A stretch of 64,000 bases of DNA, taken from NCBI GenBank assembly GCA_034231615.1, contig CM067306.1, positions 39,230,248 to 39,294,247 on the forward strand, in the 5' to 3' direction. Below the pieces are notes generated by a model. That model had not been told where the DNA came from. It did not search any database and worked only from the letters and a program-made list of their open reading frames with translations. The translations under genes and the position numbers were made by a program. The stretch comes from Meghimatium bilineatum (lineage: Eukaryota; Mollusca; Gastropoda; Stylommatophora; Philomycidae). Shown here one piece after another: positions 36,362 through 46,985 of this stretch. The first letter of the stretch is position 1, and every line of letters starts with the position of its first letter.

Positions 36362-36794
36362 GGTCTAATCTGTTGACTATTATTATATTCAGGCCAAACC
36401 CATCTTAAGTTAAATGCTCTATGGGAAGGCTAGCAAACTTATTTTAAAAATCAAGTTTGTTGGACTATTAAAGAAATCAAGCAGTGGTAGAGAGTTTCTA
36501 CATGATCCCAGGGTCATGACCATAAATTATGTCAATATCTAGTAGGGGTAAGGGGTCTGAAAGGGTATTACAGTTGATTGGGGGGGGGGGGGCTGACAAA
36601 AGTTAACAACAAGCCCTAGTTATTATTAGCTACACCAGCTACATTGTTTTTATTTGAAATATTTTTCCAATTGACAAACAATTTGACATGTGGCCAATTC
36701 AAGGTCAGCTCCTAGACACACACACACACACAAATAAAATTAGACTATTACTAAGCCTAACACTATTTTTAGGTTCCAGTGCTTGTCTAAGACT

Positions 36795-36865
36795 TCAGTC
36801 ATTATACCTAGGGCCTAGGCCTATTTTAATAAGCATTATACCTAGGGCCTAGGCCTATTTTAATA
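36795..36865. repeat. Two 34-bp direct repeats
   Basis: CATTATACCTAGGGCCTAGG then CCTATTTTAATAAG occurs twice in tandem, perfectly. Confidence 0.85.
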
Positions 36866-36904
36866 AGTTATTAGTAATGAAGAAAGTGCTTAGCACATTT
36901 TAGT

Positions 36905-37205
36905 GTTACAGTATTCAGTATCCCATTACAGTATTCAGCATCCCATTAGAGTATTCAGCATCCCATTACAGTATTCAGCATCCCATTACAGTATTCAGCA
37001 TCCCATTACAGTATTCAGCATCCCATTACAGTATTCAGCATCCCATTACAGTATTCAGTATCCCATTACAGTATTCAGTATCCCATTACAGTATTCAGTA
37101 TCCCATTACAGTATTCAATATCCTATTACTGTATTCAGTATCCTATTACAGTATTCAGTATCCCATTACAGTATTCATTATCCCATTACAGTTTTCAGTA
37201 TCCCA
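36905..37205. repeat. 20-bp minisatellite, about 15 units
   Basis: Units are TCCCATTACAGTATTCAGCA or end in GTA. The first half uses GCA, the second GTA, a clean polarity along the array. Confidence 0.93.
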
Positions 37206-37587
37206 GGACCATCCTGCCATGAGTGCAGCTTTAGTCTGGGCCAACGTGTTCATCATTCTTCCATCAGATCTACTGACCCATCTGCAGTTATAGCATAACA
37301 AGCATTCTCCACCACCTAGGAGCCTACCACGCACACAAAAAACAAGGGTGCTGTGTTCACTGGCCTGTATCTCTCTGTCATCCTTTGGGATCATTTGACA
37401 GATGACTAAGAAATCCACAAGACATGCATTGACACTGACTTTTTCACAGGTAACAAATTGTCTGAGCATCACCCCCCCCCCATCCTCCAACTTTCTTGTA
37501 TCACCGCCAATGACATGCCTGGAAAGAAGACAGTTCCCCCTGTTCTGTGCTCTCTGAACTACAAGACAAGACCCAAATCTTGGTTAA
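37206..37587. other. Unclassified
   Basis: Short open frames only; a poly-C run near 37,470. Confidence 0.4.
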
Positions 37588-37717
37588 TATCTTTTAATGT
37601 GTCCAAAATATTTTATTTGCCTGATATTTATTTTTCTTAGTAATTATTTCTTCATATTAAGTGTTTTTAGAACCTCTTTGTTTGTTTTCTTCTCTTTCCA
37701 TGTTCTCCATATTCTTC
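37588..37717 (-). pseudogene. LINE family A fragment, left side of a nested junction
   Basis: The minus strand matches 41,088-41,213: the segment coding the linker before IRQIKYFGHIKR and the part ending at AGAAGAATATGG. It stops at the same base as the copy at 41.2 kb, where a family B element begins. Confidence 0.75.
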
Positions 37718-37952
37718 TATATGTGTATGTTCGTCTATCACAAGTGATGATTACCATTTTTTACATCCACTTTTGAAAATCCAGTTATAATTATGACCAT
37801 GCATAATGGTTCGTAGATGGCTAATGAGCCCTATTCGACCTGTAAATGTCATTGGACAGTTTGGGCAATTAATGACCACTGTAGACAGATTTTGGTTTAT
37901 CCGTGACTTTCTAGCTACTCTCTGACGTTAAGCTGCTGCATTTCTCCTCTTT
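37718..37952 (-). pseudogene. LINE family B 3' end, inserted in family A
   Basis: The plus strand begins ATGTGTATGTTCGTC, then ATCACAAGTGATGATTACC. It runs through the finger region (minus strand, CPNCP type, here broken) to GCTGCTGCATTTCTCCTC. The copy is short and ends at about 37,952 in unrelated sequence. Confidence 0.75.
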
Positions 37953-38099
37953 TTTTTATAATAGTTGTAATAATTCTGGTAAAATGGCGCAAGACGACAG
38001 CTGTGTTGATTCTCACTCGTCACAAATGGAAGTGTAGTTCGGTGTTTCGGGATTATCCATCTGGAATAGGTGGACTCATTAATGTATGTATTAATTAGA

Positions 38100-38525
38100 G
38101 ATCACAGCGTAGCCAGGTGAGGATTTCCTGATACAACACTGTGACAGGATTAGCAATCCGACAGTGAGAACTCAAGTCGCTCATAGAAAATGGAGGGTTT
38201 TCCGGAGACGTAAACTGCCAACAGCTGAAATGGCATGCTTGCGCAGAATCCTAGGAATGTTGTTAAGAGATAGGATGATGTATGGGGACATCCAACAAAA
38301 AACTGGGACCATCCCAATCTTTGAATACATCAAGAGACAACAGATCAAATGGTTTGCACACATCAGCAGACTACCATCAGACAGCATACCACAGCAAGCT
38401 ATGCTTCAGAGATACAGAGGCAGACCACGAAAACGATGGACCACTGAAATAAAAGAAGTGACAAATTCCACAATATACTCAGCACACAAGAGGGTCGTCT
38501 CCAGAAAACTCTTCTACCCCTGATG
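38100..38525 (+). pseudogene. LINE ORF2 C-terminus, another family
   Basis: The frame 38,164-38,523 reads RRKLPTAEMACLRRILGM, RDRMMYGDIQQKTG, QQIKWFAHISRLPSD and RYRGRPRKRWTTEIKE. These are the E-M-x-x-L-R-R, GH(A/I)xR and GRPRKRW landmarks of LINE ORF2 ends. It is the least broken of the C-terminal fragments and is 5'-truncated. Confidence 0.75.
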
Positions 38526-38699
38526 CAGAAAGGCAACACAGGGTTTCAGCAAATAGATAGATAGTTGTCATATGGCCGTACTACTACTTTCACAAAAAAT
38601 TGGGGCCTATAAAAACAATTAGTGGGCCTAGGCCTTATATCTAACTATAAATAATAGAATTAGGCCCAAGGAAGAAAACGGTTGATGTTTCTACCCTTA

Positions 38700-38945
38700 G
38701 CATCATCATCATCAAGTGTTGTGCCGAATGGCATTGACGATCATATTTTTCCATGTACATCAATCTCTTATATATGTCATCATCTCTGTTGGTGTCTTCA
38801 ATCGAAGTCATTTAGTCAAACTGTCCAATAATCTTTTCTCTAGGTCTTCCTATGATCTTTTCCCTTCTATCTTTCCTGTTGTATATTCTCAATGCCTCCT
38901 CTTCTCATTATGTGCCCAATACATGTTGACTGTCTACCCTTAGGA
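38700..38945 (-). pseudogene. LINE ORF2 C-terminal fragment
   Basis: The minus strand reads CIGHIMRRGGIENIQQER, then broken KGKDHRKT. CATCATCATCATC at the left edge is the 3' tail. It belongs to the same broad family as 39.24 kb and the piece inside the Penelope-like arms. Confidence 0.65.
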
Positions 38946-38959
38946 CCTACCTATTATCA

Positions 38960-39140
38960 TATTCTTCCTCTGCTTCAGTGCTCATTTTAAACTCCCGCTG
39001 GATCTCTCTTGTAACAAGACACTGGTCCTACTAAATTTCCAACATGATGTAGTCCACTTAAAATGGAAGTGTGTTGTATCGTCGTTTTATTTGCGTCATT
39101 GGCCCGAATCATCCGTCTCCGGTGGGCTATTATCATCAAT
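38960..39140 (-). repeat. Sister copy of the diverged S-like repeat
   Basis: TTCTTCCTCTGCTTCAGTGC, TAAACTCCCGCTGGATCTC, GGTCCTACTAAATTTCCAAC and CCCGAATCATCCGTCTCCGG. It shares the CTGGATC and CCTACTA blocks with 8.86 kb. Confidence 0.55.
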
Positions 39141-39149
39141 AAGAATACT

Positions 39150-39235
39150 ATTCTGAATAGTATTATATTATTTAAATAGTATATTATTTAAATAGTATTA
39201 TATTATTTAAATAGGTCTACAATGAATAGACCTAA
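39150..39235. repeat. AT-rich tandem repeat
   Basis: AATAGTATTATATTATTTA is repeated about three times. Confidence 0.75.
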
Positions 39236-39239
39236 TATA

Positions 39240-39640
39240 TCATCATCATTAGGTGCCATGCCGGCTGGCGTAGGCGGTCATGGATCTCCACAGCTCCTTG
39301 TCCACAGTATTATGTATCAGTATCAAAGTCGGTAAAACTTTCTTAGTGAACGCCAGTAAGAAAGATGCGCCCAAAGTCGTTGTTGTTTTCTTGCCGTGCC
39401 AGGTTGTCAACAAACTGTCTCATATTTTCTCACGTTGTCGCCCTCTGTCTCTGTTGCCTTCAATTGTGCCTGTTGTGTGACTATGTTCTCTAAACCTGCC
39501 TGTCTCATGAAGTAGCTAAAGAAATATTGCCTTTTTCTTTTACTTATATTTATTGTTGATTAAGGTCCGTTTCGCAATTGACTCTTTCAACACCTCCACA
39601 TTAGTTTTTCTGGCAGTCCATGATATTCTCAGCCTAATGA
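39240..39640 (-). pseudogene. LINE ORF2 C-terminus and 3' end
   Basis: The minus strand reads FSYFMRQAGLENIVT, then a GDNVRKYETV-like broken run. The 3' tail is CATCATCATCATTAGG on the plus strand. The sequence is the closest match in the window to the LINE piece inside both arms of the Penelope-like element (55.02 and 58.60 kb). Confidence 0.7.
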
Positions 39641-40671
39641 ATATTATTATATGATATATAACTTAATATTAATTTAAAGACACCTTTAATAATATTATTA
39701 ATTAAATATAACAATAGATGAACAATCCGTAGTGTAACGGTCTCACTACTCTCACGGAAGAAAATTGCTATTTTTGGTAGGCTACTATATTGTGTTACTA
39801 ACTGAGCTGCTCCCCAGACCATTGTGATTGCATGTTTGAGTCCTACTAGCTATTTATTCTGGTAGTCCTAATATTATATAAAATATAAACTCACCTGCTC
39901 AAAACCTCGGTTTTATAACTTTAAACGTTGCAATAACAGCTTACAACTTCATGTAAAATAAAGCAACTCCAACAAATGTAAACACAGCAGTGTTTCCTTA
40001 TTGATAGACACAGCACAACGTGTTCACTAGCCTAACTACACACTTCAAATGCAGATTTTACACGGTGTCACCTGCGTAAGCCTAGAATCAAGTCACCTGG
40101 TCCCAGATATCAACCACCTACAGTCACAATACGAAAGCCCAATGTCAAAATATACTGCGTGATAAATTTGTTCATCGTCATTCATCTTGGATACTGAGAT
40201 CCATCATTGGTTATTTTGCATAAATCTTTATTCCCAGCCAATGACAAATACTGAAATGTCGGATAAACTAACATACGTGATGCTTCCATGATCAGTGCAC
40301 GGAACATACAAAATGAAGGCCGTACAACAACTGAAATACAGTATCGATGCTACACTTGTCTGAATAGAGATAATCATTACAGACGCTAATTACTTGCCAT
40401 GTATGTGAACAAAATTCACAATTTTCACATAATTACTAATATGTGTTACACCATATTTATTCAACTAGCCATTTAATGTTTAAAAATAGCTTTGTCAGAA
40501 TAACAACAATAAAATGTGCTCACCTATTATGGAAAAAAGTATTTCATAAATATAGTACATATTTAAGGACAGTATTTCAACAATTTGTTGATTTCGATAC
40601 ACACAGGTAGATATTTAGCGGGCTATTTGACGTGACGAATTTTGAATACTCAGCAGAACAGTGAATAATAT
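39641..40671. other. Unclassified
   Basis: AT-rich sequence; no gene or repeat recognised. Confidence 0.4.
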
Positions 40672-40885
40672 ATTGAGGCAGCAGAGATGTGGTTTTATAG
40701 AAGAATGTTGAGAACACCATGTACAGATAAAAAGCAGAATGACGATATCTGGAAAGATGTTAATTCAAAAAGAGAGATGCTTACCTTCATCAGAAACAGT
40801 CCGCAATTTTTACGACACATCATGAGAAGAGGAAAGATGGAACAAGTTGTAAAAATGGGCAAGTTGAAAAGCAAGAGACTTATCA
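40672..40885 (+). pseudogene. LINE family D ORF2 C-terminal fragment
   Basis: The plus strand reads AAEMWFYRRMLRTPCTDKK, TFIRNSPQFLRHIMRRGKM and KLKSKR. It aligns with 51.6-51.8 kb. A family A fragment in the opposite direction follows at once, so the two meet tail to tail. Confidence 0.7.
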
Positions 40886-41213
40886 TAAAGGGCCATCTCC
40901 GCAACAAAGGTTTGCGGCTACAGACCTCCAACATCCCCTTTCTCTTGTTTTGGAGATGCACTCTGCTAGAGTGTAACCTGCCCATCTTGTGATGTTACTC
41001 TCCCACTTGTATATTTGCCTACCTTTTGCTTGCCTCCCTTTGACTTTACATTCAAGCAAGGTCTTCAATAAGTTGTCATGTCTTTTAATGTGTCCAAAAT
41101 ATTTTATTTGCCTGATCTTTAATTTTCTTAGTAATTATTTCTTCACATAAGTGTTTTTAGAACCTCTGTGTTTGTTTTCTTCTCTTTCCATAATGTTCTC
41201 CATATTCTTCTAT
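40886..41213 (-). pseudogene. LINE family A, 3' part (split by family B)
   Basis: The minus strand reads LLECKVKGRQAKGRQIYKWE, SNITRWAGYTLAECISKTRE and RGCWRSVAANL. It continues to AGAAGAATATGG, where a family B copy begins. The remainder of the same family A copy resumes at 41,885. Confidence 0.8.
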
Positions 41214-41884
41214 GTGTGTGTGTTTGTCAAACACAAGTGATGATGACCATTTTTTACACCGACTTTTGACAATTCAGTTATAATTATGACCATGCCTAAT
41301 AGTTCGTAGATGGCTAATGAGCCCTATTCGAGCTGTAAGTGTCATTGGACAGTTCGGGCATGGAATGACGACTGTAGACGGATTTTGGTCTATCCGTGAC
41401 TTTCTAGCTACTCTCCACTGTTGGGCTGCAGCATTTCTCCTCTGTTCACAAGATGATGCACTATTTTTGTAATTGTAGAATTGGATCTATCTTGTGCAAG
41501 TTCTTCCCATGTATCTTCGTCTATTTCAAATGATTTCAGTTATTTCTTTAACGAGTCCTTGTAGCGCTTCGTTTGGCCACCTTGAGATCGCGTACCCTTC
41601 TCCAGCTTACCATAGAGAAGTATCTTCGACAGACGATGGTCTGGCTTACGCAACAAATGACCTGCCAAATGAATCTGTGTCTGCATCAGAATATTAACAA
41701 TGCTGGGGATACCAAATCTGTCAAGGACAGTGGTATCTGGAATCTTGTCTTGCAATTTGCTGTTCATAACTTTTCTGAGACAAGTTGTGTGAAAGTGATT
41801 GAGTTTCCTCACATGATGGCTATCCACAGTCTATATTTCACTAGTGTATAGCAGCACTGGAAGTACCACTGCTCTGTAGACTGT
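41214..41884 (-). pseudogene. LINE family B, 5'-truncated, inserted in family A
   Basis: The minus strand codes HHVRKLNHFHTTCLRKVMNS, LQDKIPDTTVLDRFGIPSI, HLAGHLLRKPDHRLSKILLYG and GTRSQGGQTKRYKDSLK, then the finger region. It ends in a short tail. The target duplication ATTCTTCTAT is present at 41,204-41,213 and 41,885-41,894. This is a clean, 5'-truncated LINE insertion of about 670 bp. Confidence 0.85.
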
Positions 41885-42033
41885 ATTCTTCTATATATCC
41901 ACATCCCGAAGGCATCAATTCTTTCTTATAATTGTTTTTTAGTGTCCATGGTTCTGAGTCATAGATTAATATAGAATATATGTAGCATTTCATAATTATC
42001 ATTTTTATCTTGTTTGTAATTTGTCTAGATGTT
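41885..42033 (-). pseudogene. LINE family A, upstream half of the split copy
   Basis: The minus strand reads TNKIKMIIMKCYIYSILIYD, SEPWTLKNNYKKELMPSG and CGYIEEY, matching 51.95-52.1 kb. It is continuous with 40,886-41,213 once the family B insertion is removed. Confidence 0.8.
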
Positions 42034-42256
42034 ACCATGATGATGATGATTCAATCCCTTTCGCTGTGAGCAGGCAGCTCTTGACAGCTCGTAGCACTTC
42101 TGGCGAATGCAGTTTTTCCTCAGCTTGTGGTGCAGTTGTGTAGAGTATGTTGTGTATAGTTAGAAGCGGTGGTAGTAGTCCTTGTCGGATGTCTGTTAGT
42201 TTTGGGCACTGTAGTAGTAGCTGTTCGACATTCTTCTCTTGTACGTTACAGTGTCT

Positions 42257-42432
42257 TCTTCTTCTTCTGCGTTTGTTCTCAAACTCCTGTAGATTAGCAG
42301 AATGTAGTCCGGAGAACGGAATGCGTTGTGCCATGGTTTACAACATTGCTGCGATATCTGCGCCTTTCGGCCTGACACATCCGACCTTAGCATGGCTATG
42401 GGTCACGGACCTTATATGGGATGGGACAGGTG
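42257..42432 (-). mobile_element. Family S element, 5'-truncated, with target duplication
   Basis: It is bounded on both sides by CGTTACAGTGTCT (42,244-42,256 and 42,433-42,445). It starts with CTTCTTCTTCTGCG and stops at GGGATGGGACAGGTG, short of the full length seen at 42.84 kb. Truncation at one end plus a 13-bp duplication is the mark of LINE-type retroposition. Confidence 0.9.
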
Positions 42433-42566
42433 CGTTACAGTGTCTGTAATTTGGTTCGTGTAATGGATTTATTCTGTTCAGGTGTTTGTTAAAGGTGGCG
42501 AGGTCTGTTCTTAGTTGGAATGTGACACTGGTTTGCTCGCTTAAGTTGTCTCAGAGGATCCATTGG

Positions 42567-42742
42567 CAGTGCATGATTTATGTATAATAGCTACACAAAC
42601 TATAGCTTAGGGCCCCAATTTTCTTGGGGCCTCCTAAAAGAATTTTCAGAGTGAGCAATTGTGATATATTACTATAACTGACGTATAAAGGGCCACATAT
42701 CTCAAATAGCTTAGGGCCTTATCAAGCCTTAGTCCGACCCTG
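42567..42742. mobile_element. hAT-type MITE, 176 bp, with target duplication
   Basis: The element starts CAGTGCATG and ends CCGACCCTG. It is flanked by TCCATTGG on both sides (42,559-42,566 and 42,743-42,750). The plus-strand copy of the host LINE at 26.08 kb shows the uninterrupted site (CCAATGGATC). It is non-coding, with TAGCTTAGGGCC repeated near both ends. Confidence 0.88.
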
Positions 42743-42837
42743 TCCATTGGGTTGAGTTTCTGTTGGTGTTCATATAACGAGCGTCCAGTCTTTGAGCAGA
42801 CCCACTGTTGTAACCATTCTTGCCTGTAGTTGTTTCT

Positions 42838-43126
42838 TATTCTTCTTTTTCTTCTTCTGCGTTCGTTCTCAAACTCCTGCAGATTAGCAGGATGTAGTCC
42901 GGAGAACGGAATGCGTTGTGTCATGGTTTACAGCATTGCTGCGATATCTGCGCATTTAGACCTGACACATCCTACTTCAGCATGGCTTTAGGTCACTGAT
43001 CCTATATGGGATGGGACAGCCAACTCCATCCCATAACCCCCTTAGTCGCTTTTTACGGCATGCGTGGAAGGTAAACAGTGTTGCTATTCTTTACTCCCCT
43101 TTCGGGCCCCGGCAACACAGAGGCGT
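42838..43126 (-). mobile_element. Family S element, full length
   Basis: About 289 bp with the full set of landmarks, from the (GAA)n tail to CCCTTTCGGGCCCCGGCAAC and ACAGAGGCG. It is flanked by TTGTTTCT (42,830-42,837 and 43,127-43,134). The host site reads through in the related LINE copy at 25.98 kb. It is the best reference copy of the family in this window. Confidence 0.85.
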
Positions 43127-43967
43127 TTGTTTCTATAGATTTGTTTACATGTTTGTGGGGGAAAACGGGGAGCGGGGCAGCACCTCTCTTAACTAGTTTA
43201 TAAGCTGTTTCGTTTCCAGGGACTCCGGCATGACGAGTTACAACATATACGATTATATTCGTTACCTCTTCGTTACCTCTAATATTTTATAATAGTGTGT
43301 CCTGATATAACCTAATTGGACTTTGTTGTCTGCTTGTTGAAAGGGGCACGCCTCTCCAAAAGAGAGGCAAACTCAATAAATATCTACATGGGACTTCGGC
43401 ATGGCCAGGTATCCATTGGAGGGTAACTTCTGTGCCATATGACGTGGATAGCTGATCTATCTGTCTGTTGATATTGCAACCAGGGCGTGTTTTATTTTGT
43501 CTCCAGGGCCTGAAGTGCTGATTTTGAGTAGGAGAAGATGACTATGTCTTCAGGTGGAGTAGTTCCGTTCTCAAAGTCCACAATAATTCGATTCAGAGCT
43601 TTCTCAATTGCTATTATCTCTGCTGTGTAGTTAGAGCAGATATCTCCGCATGGGCCAAATAATTTTGGGTAGTCTTCTAGGTCTGTGTTCGGGTATTTTA
43701 TCACAGCTCCATATCCAGCAATTTTGGTATAATTTTGTGCAGATCCATCTGTGTATACGTGGATTATATCTCGTGTGTATGTATGGATTGTTTATAGGGC
43801 AATGGTTTTCAGGAATGGGGTTACAGTGTTCTTATTTGCCGAGTGGTCAGAAAGTTCAGTCCTTATGGTAGGAGTTATTGCTTGTCTGCAGTGTGGTTCA
43901 ATGTATGTCTTTTCCTTTTGTTCTCTATTTGTTGGTAAATTTTACTATTTTCCTGATGTCATTGAGG

Positions 43968-44140
43968 AAAATAGTAACCAAGATAGTTAGGGGAAAACCA
44001 ACAGAGAAGATGCTAGACAACCTAGCATTGTGGTATGGCAGAACATCAGTAGCAGAAATGATTGACAGCACACGAACCAGAAGGATGTGGAATGACATGA
44101 TAACCATAAGAAGAAGATTTGAGGTGAAAATATAATCGTA
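43968..44140 (+). pseudogene. LINE ORF2 extreme C-terminus
   Basis: The plus strand reads IVRGKPTEKMLDNLALWYGR, TSVAEMIDSTRTRRMWNDMI and TIRRRF. RGKP...W...TRxRRxWxxM is the terminal pattern of LINE ORF2 (RGRPxxRW...DRxxWRxM). Confidence 0.65.
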
Positions 44141-44529
44141 TCTTTTATGGCGAGGAACGCAGCTTTCAACCACCATCGTTAGTCTAATTTAGTTATATAA
44201 GAGCTCTATCTGATCAACCAAAATATTGGATGTCATGGATACATCATCGAAGTATGAGTTGAACCGACGGTCTTTGTTGAACAATACAGGGGATTTCCCA
44301 AACATAGTGGTTAAACGAGGATCATGTACAATAGGTGAAGACGGAGCTTGCAGTTTCAATGTTTATGTTTCATGTGTACCTACTCTACCTTCCAAGATAT
44401 AATTTTATTCTGTGCTCATTTGATAGCTCATATATTCCTCTAAGAACAGACTAAAAATAAACCAACATTTTATGAATTGTAAAATTTTAATGAAATGTAT
44501 CAAAAATTAAAATATTACCTTTTGCCCCG
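44141..44529. other. Unclassified
   Basis: AT-rich, no motif seen. Confidence 0.4.
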
Positions 44530-44735
44530 GTACAGTATAGAAAAGAGAAGCAGAAAGAAGAGCCAAGGGTAGACCTAGAGTACGTTGGATCGACAACATC
44601 AAAGAGACATTATACGACACCAAATAACATTATCTGAAGCTGGCAGAAAAGCGAGAAGAAGAACATTGTATCTCCCTCGACACCGTAAAGGGTAAAAGAG
44701 GAAAGAAGAAGAAGAAGAAGACAGTGTAGCTAGTC
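44530..44735 (+). pseudogene. LINE ORF2 C-terminal fragment
   Basis: The frame RRAKGRPRVRWIDNIKETLYD occurs near 44,553-44,620. It is followed by a stop and an A/G-rich (GAA)n tail at 44,695-44,722. It is a short 5'-truncated copy. Confidence 0.65.
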
Positions 44736-45399
44736 ACAGTATGCAGACGGTTTCAATTCATTATTCAATCATAAATTATCTCAGTTGTTCACAATTGAAA
44801 ACATATGTGTTTCCGTTGCCTAGTTTCCCCAGGAGAAAGATAAGGGGCAAAAACAAGATGTACGGCAGGACTACTTCATTGGTATCTATTTACAATCAAA
44901 TAAGACATACAATAATCCAGCGGTTTTTGTTGTTCTTTTCTTCAGAAATTGGAACACCAGAATGTTATACACCACAACAATAACACCTGATATTACACTT
45001 TCCTTATTAAATGTCCCCTGACCTGTATGCCTTTTGTATTTTCCCATTTTAGCAGCCTGGGGACAATGTTAAATATATTTTACTATGCTCATAATTAATA
45101 ATATAATACAAAAACGTAACTCTTAGTATAAACAGACTAAAATCACAAATATTAACACATAATAAATAACATTCAATAGTAACAACTTGTGATTGATATT
45201 AACTGACTAAATTTGTCACATAAAATACAAACAGTCAGAGATGAAGGACAAAATATTTTATCGTGGGGCAAGAAATCACAGCTACCTATCATTGTGACTT
45301 TTTACTCCCACCCCTAAACAAACATTTACCATTTGGTCACACAAAATATCAATATATTTCCTTTATTAAAATAAATGTATGCTACACTCAATCAATCAA
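44736..45399. other. Unclassified
   Basis: AT-rich sequence; nothing recognised. Confidence 0.4.
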
Positions 45400-45965
45400 G
45401 TGACATGCGGATAGACGATAATATTTCTCCACGACTCTCTGTCTCTTGTGTTGTCAATAAGCTGGGTTAGTGAACTTCTACCGTTCCACATTACTAGTCC
45501 ATCTAGCAACTTCTCTCTTTGTCGTCCCCTATCTCTTCTCCCATTGATCTTTCCAGTGTTCAAGCTGTGTTCTCCTCAGCATATGCCATAGAATCCTTGA
45601 CTGTCTGTCCCTAACTTTGATATGAGTGGTCTTCTTACGCCAACATCAATGAGAACATCTGCATTAGTTTTCTTGGCGGTCCATTGTATTTTCATCATTC
45701 TTCTCAGAAACCATATCTCTGTAGCCTCCAGTTCGTTTTGAATGTTTTTGATTACAGTCCATGCTTCACATCCATAAAACAGAATTGGTTCGATATAACG
45801 TCTCAGCACTTGAATTCCAGTCTGTATTGATAGTATTCCATTGCACAAAATGACTCTCATTTTTGGAAATGTTGATTTGGCTTATGCTGTTGGGCTCTTT
45901 ACCTCACCTGAGCATCTGCCTTCTAATGTTAACAAGGTGTCAAGATATTTCACTTTTTTAATTTG
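45400..45965 (-). pseudogene. LINE ORF2 C-terminal third
   Basis: The minus strand codes GIQVLRRYIEPILFYGCEAW, TVIKNIQNELEATEIWFLRR and MMKIQWTAKKTNADVLIDVG. These match the RT thumb landmarks Y-G-C-E-A-W, E-x-W-x-x-R-R-M and W-x-x-K-x-x-N. Downstream broken frames continue to about 45,400. Confidence 0.75.
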
Positions 45966-46594
45966 TGTTAATTTTGTGTCATTTATCATTGTGTTGCATC
46001 TTGGTGGTGTATGTCTCTTCGACGCAACCATTTACACTACATTAGTAAATAGTTAATGAGCACTAAATTCAAACATTAAACTATTTTCTCAACGACAACT
46101 CACCTTTTAGAAGATCATTATTTCAACATCAGAGACATGAAAAATGAGGGGAAAAAGTGCGGTAATAACAAAAGTATTAGGAGTGTAATCCTCATATTTT
46201 GCAAATAGGCATGAGTTTTGTACCTGAAAATAAATGAAACGGTTCAAATGTTTTCATTGTCTCTACTTCAGATTTATGTATATGCTATGTGTAAGTTTTT
46301 ACCCTTTAAACTGTAAGCCCCAACTTCCCCTAACACCCTACCGCTGGCTCATTTTATACAAAGTTATACAATGACTTATTTGACTATTGTGAATTTCCAT
46401 AAATTCGTAAACAATTTTAGGGGGGGGGGGTCTAAAATAGTTTGACAGCAATTGACTTAGAAAGGGGGGGGGGAGGGGGTTTCTATATTATTTAAATATG
46501 AAATATTTCCGTCAGAATCGAAGACCACGTTATGGAAAAACATGACCGATTCTAAATCATACTCACTTATATAGACGTCGACGTATTTATTCTC
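45966..46594. other. Unclassified, two poly-G tracts
   Basis: G tracts near 46,421 and 46,465; otherwise AT-rich. Confidence 0.45.
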
Positions 46595-46795
46595 GAAATA
46601 TATACTTTTTTGGTAAATAGCAACTAGCATGAGCTAGGGTTTTCCCAACAAATCGGATCACAGGAAATTTATAGCATAAAGCAATATCTAAAGGAGTGAC
46701 TTCATTGCGTTCGGATTTCCCATGTGTGCTCCGTTTCTATGAAGAAGCGACATCACGCCTGCCGCAATTATCACTCATAGGACGTAACTCCGTCA
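46595..46795 (-). pseudogene. Ankyrin-repeat-like remnant
   Basis: The minus strand reads IIAAGVMSLLHRNGAHMGNP and, one frame over, NEVTPLDIALCYKFPVI. Together they fit an ankyrin repeat: A-A...GxxxLLxxNGA helix pair, then TPLDIA starting the next repeat. A single-base shift near 46,705 and a stop after KKYIFRE break it. This is the only stretch in the window that looks like a host protein domain. It could be a decayed exon or part of an unrecognised mobile element. Confidence 0.4.
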
Positions 46796-46895
46796 CTATA
46801 TATTGTAAGGCTTTGCAGGATTGAATGGCCGTCGGTTTTCGGACTATAGCACGTTTGTTCACTTAATATGCAGTAATATTTTGACGTTTCAGAAT

Positions 46896-46985
46896 TTTGG
46901 TAGCTCCTTCAATCCACATTCTTCTTGGTCTTCCTCTATATCTTGTTATTTCCATTTTCATCCTGTATGCTCTTGCTGCTTCAAA
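46896..46985 (-). pseudogene. LINE ORF2 terminal fragment
   Basis: The minus strand reads ARAYRMKMEITRYRGRPRRM then WIEG, the RGRPRRxW motif of LINE C-termini. Confidence 0.55.

Larger units (their letters stand above)
42034..43965 (-). mobile_element. I-clade LINE 3' part with three insertions
   Basis: This is the inverted relative of 25.3-26.4 kb. The minus strand encodes YGAVIKYPNTDLEDYPKLF, CSNYTAEIIAIEKALNRI and IVIFSYSKSALQALE at 43.7-43.5 kb (RNase H; the third catalytic Asp is Tyr). The knuckle region QLLLQCPKLTDIRQGLLPP is at 42.2 kb, and an (ATC)n tail at 42,034-42,050. Two family S elements and one hAT MITE interrupt it, listed separately. Confidence 0.8.

Noticed and set aside
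36903..37298. YSVSHYSIQ-type repeat protein
   Set aside because: Translation of the 20-bp minisatellite; a 20-bp unit is out of phase and is open only by chance.
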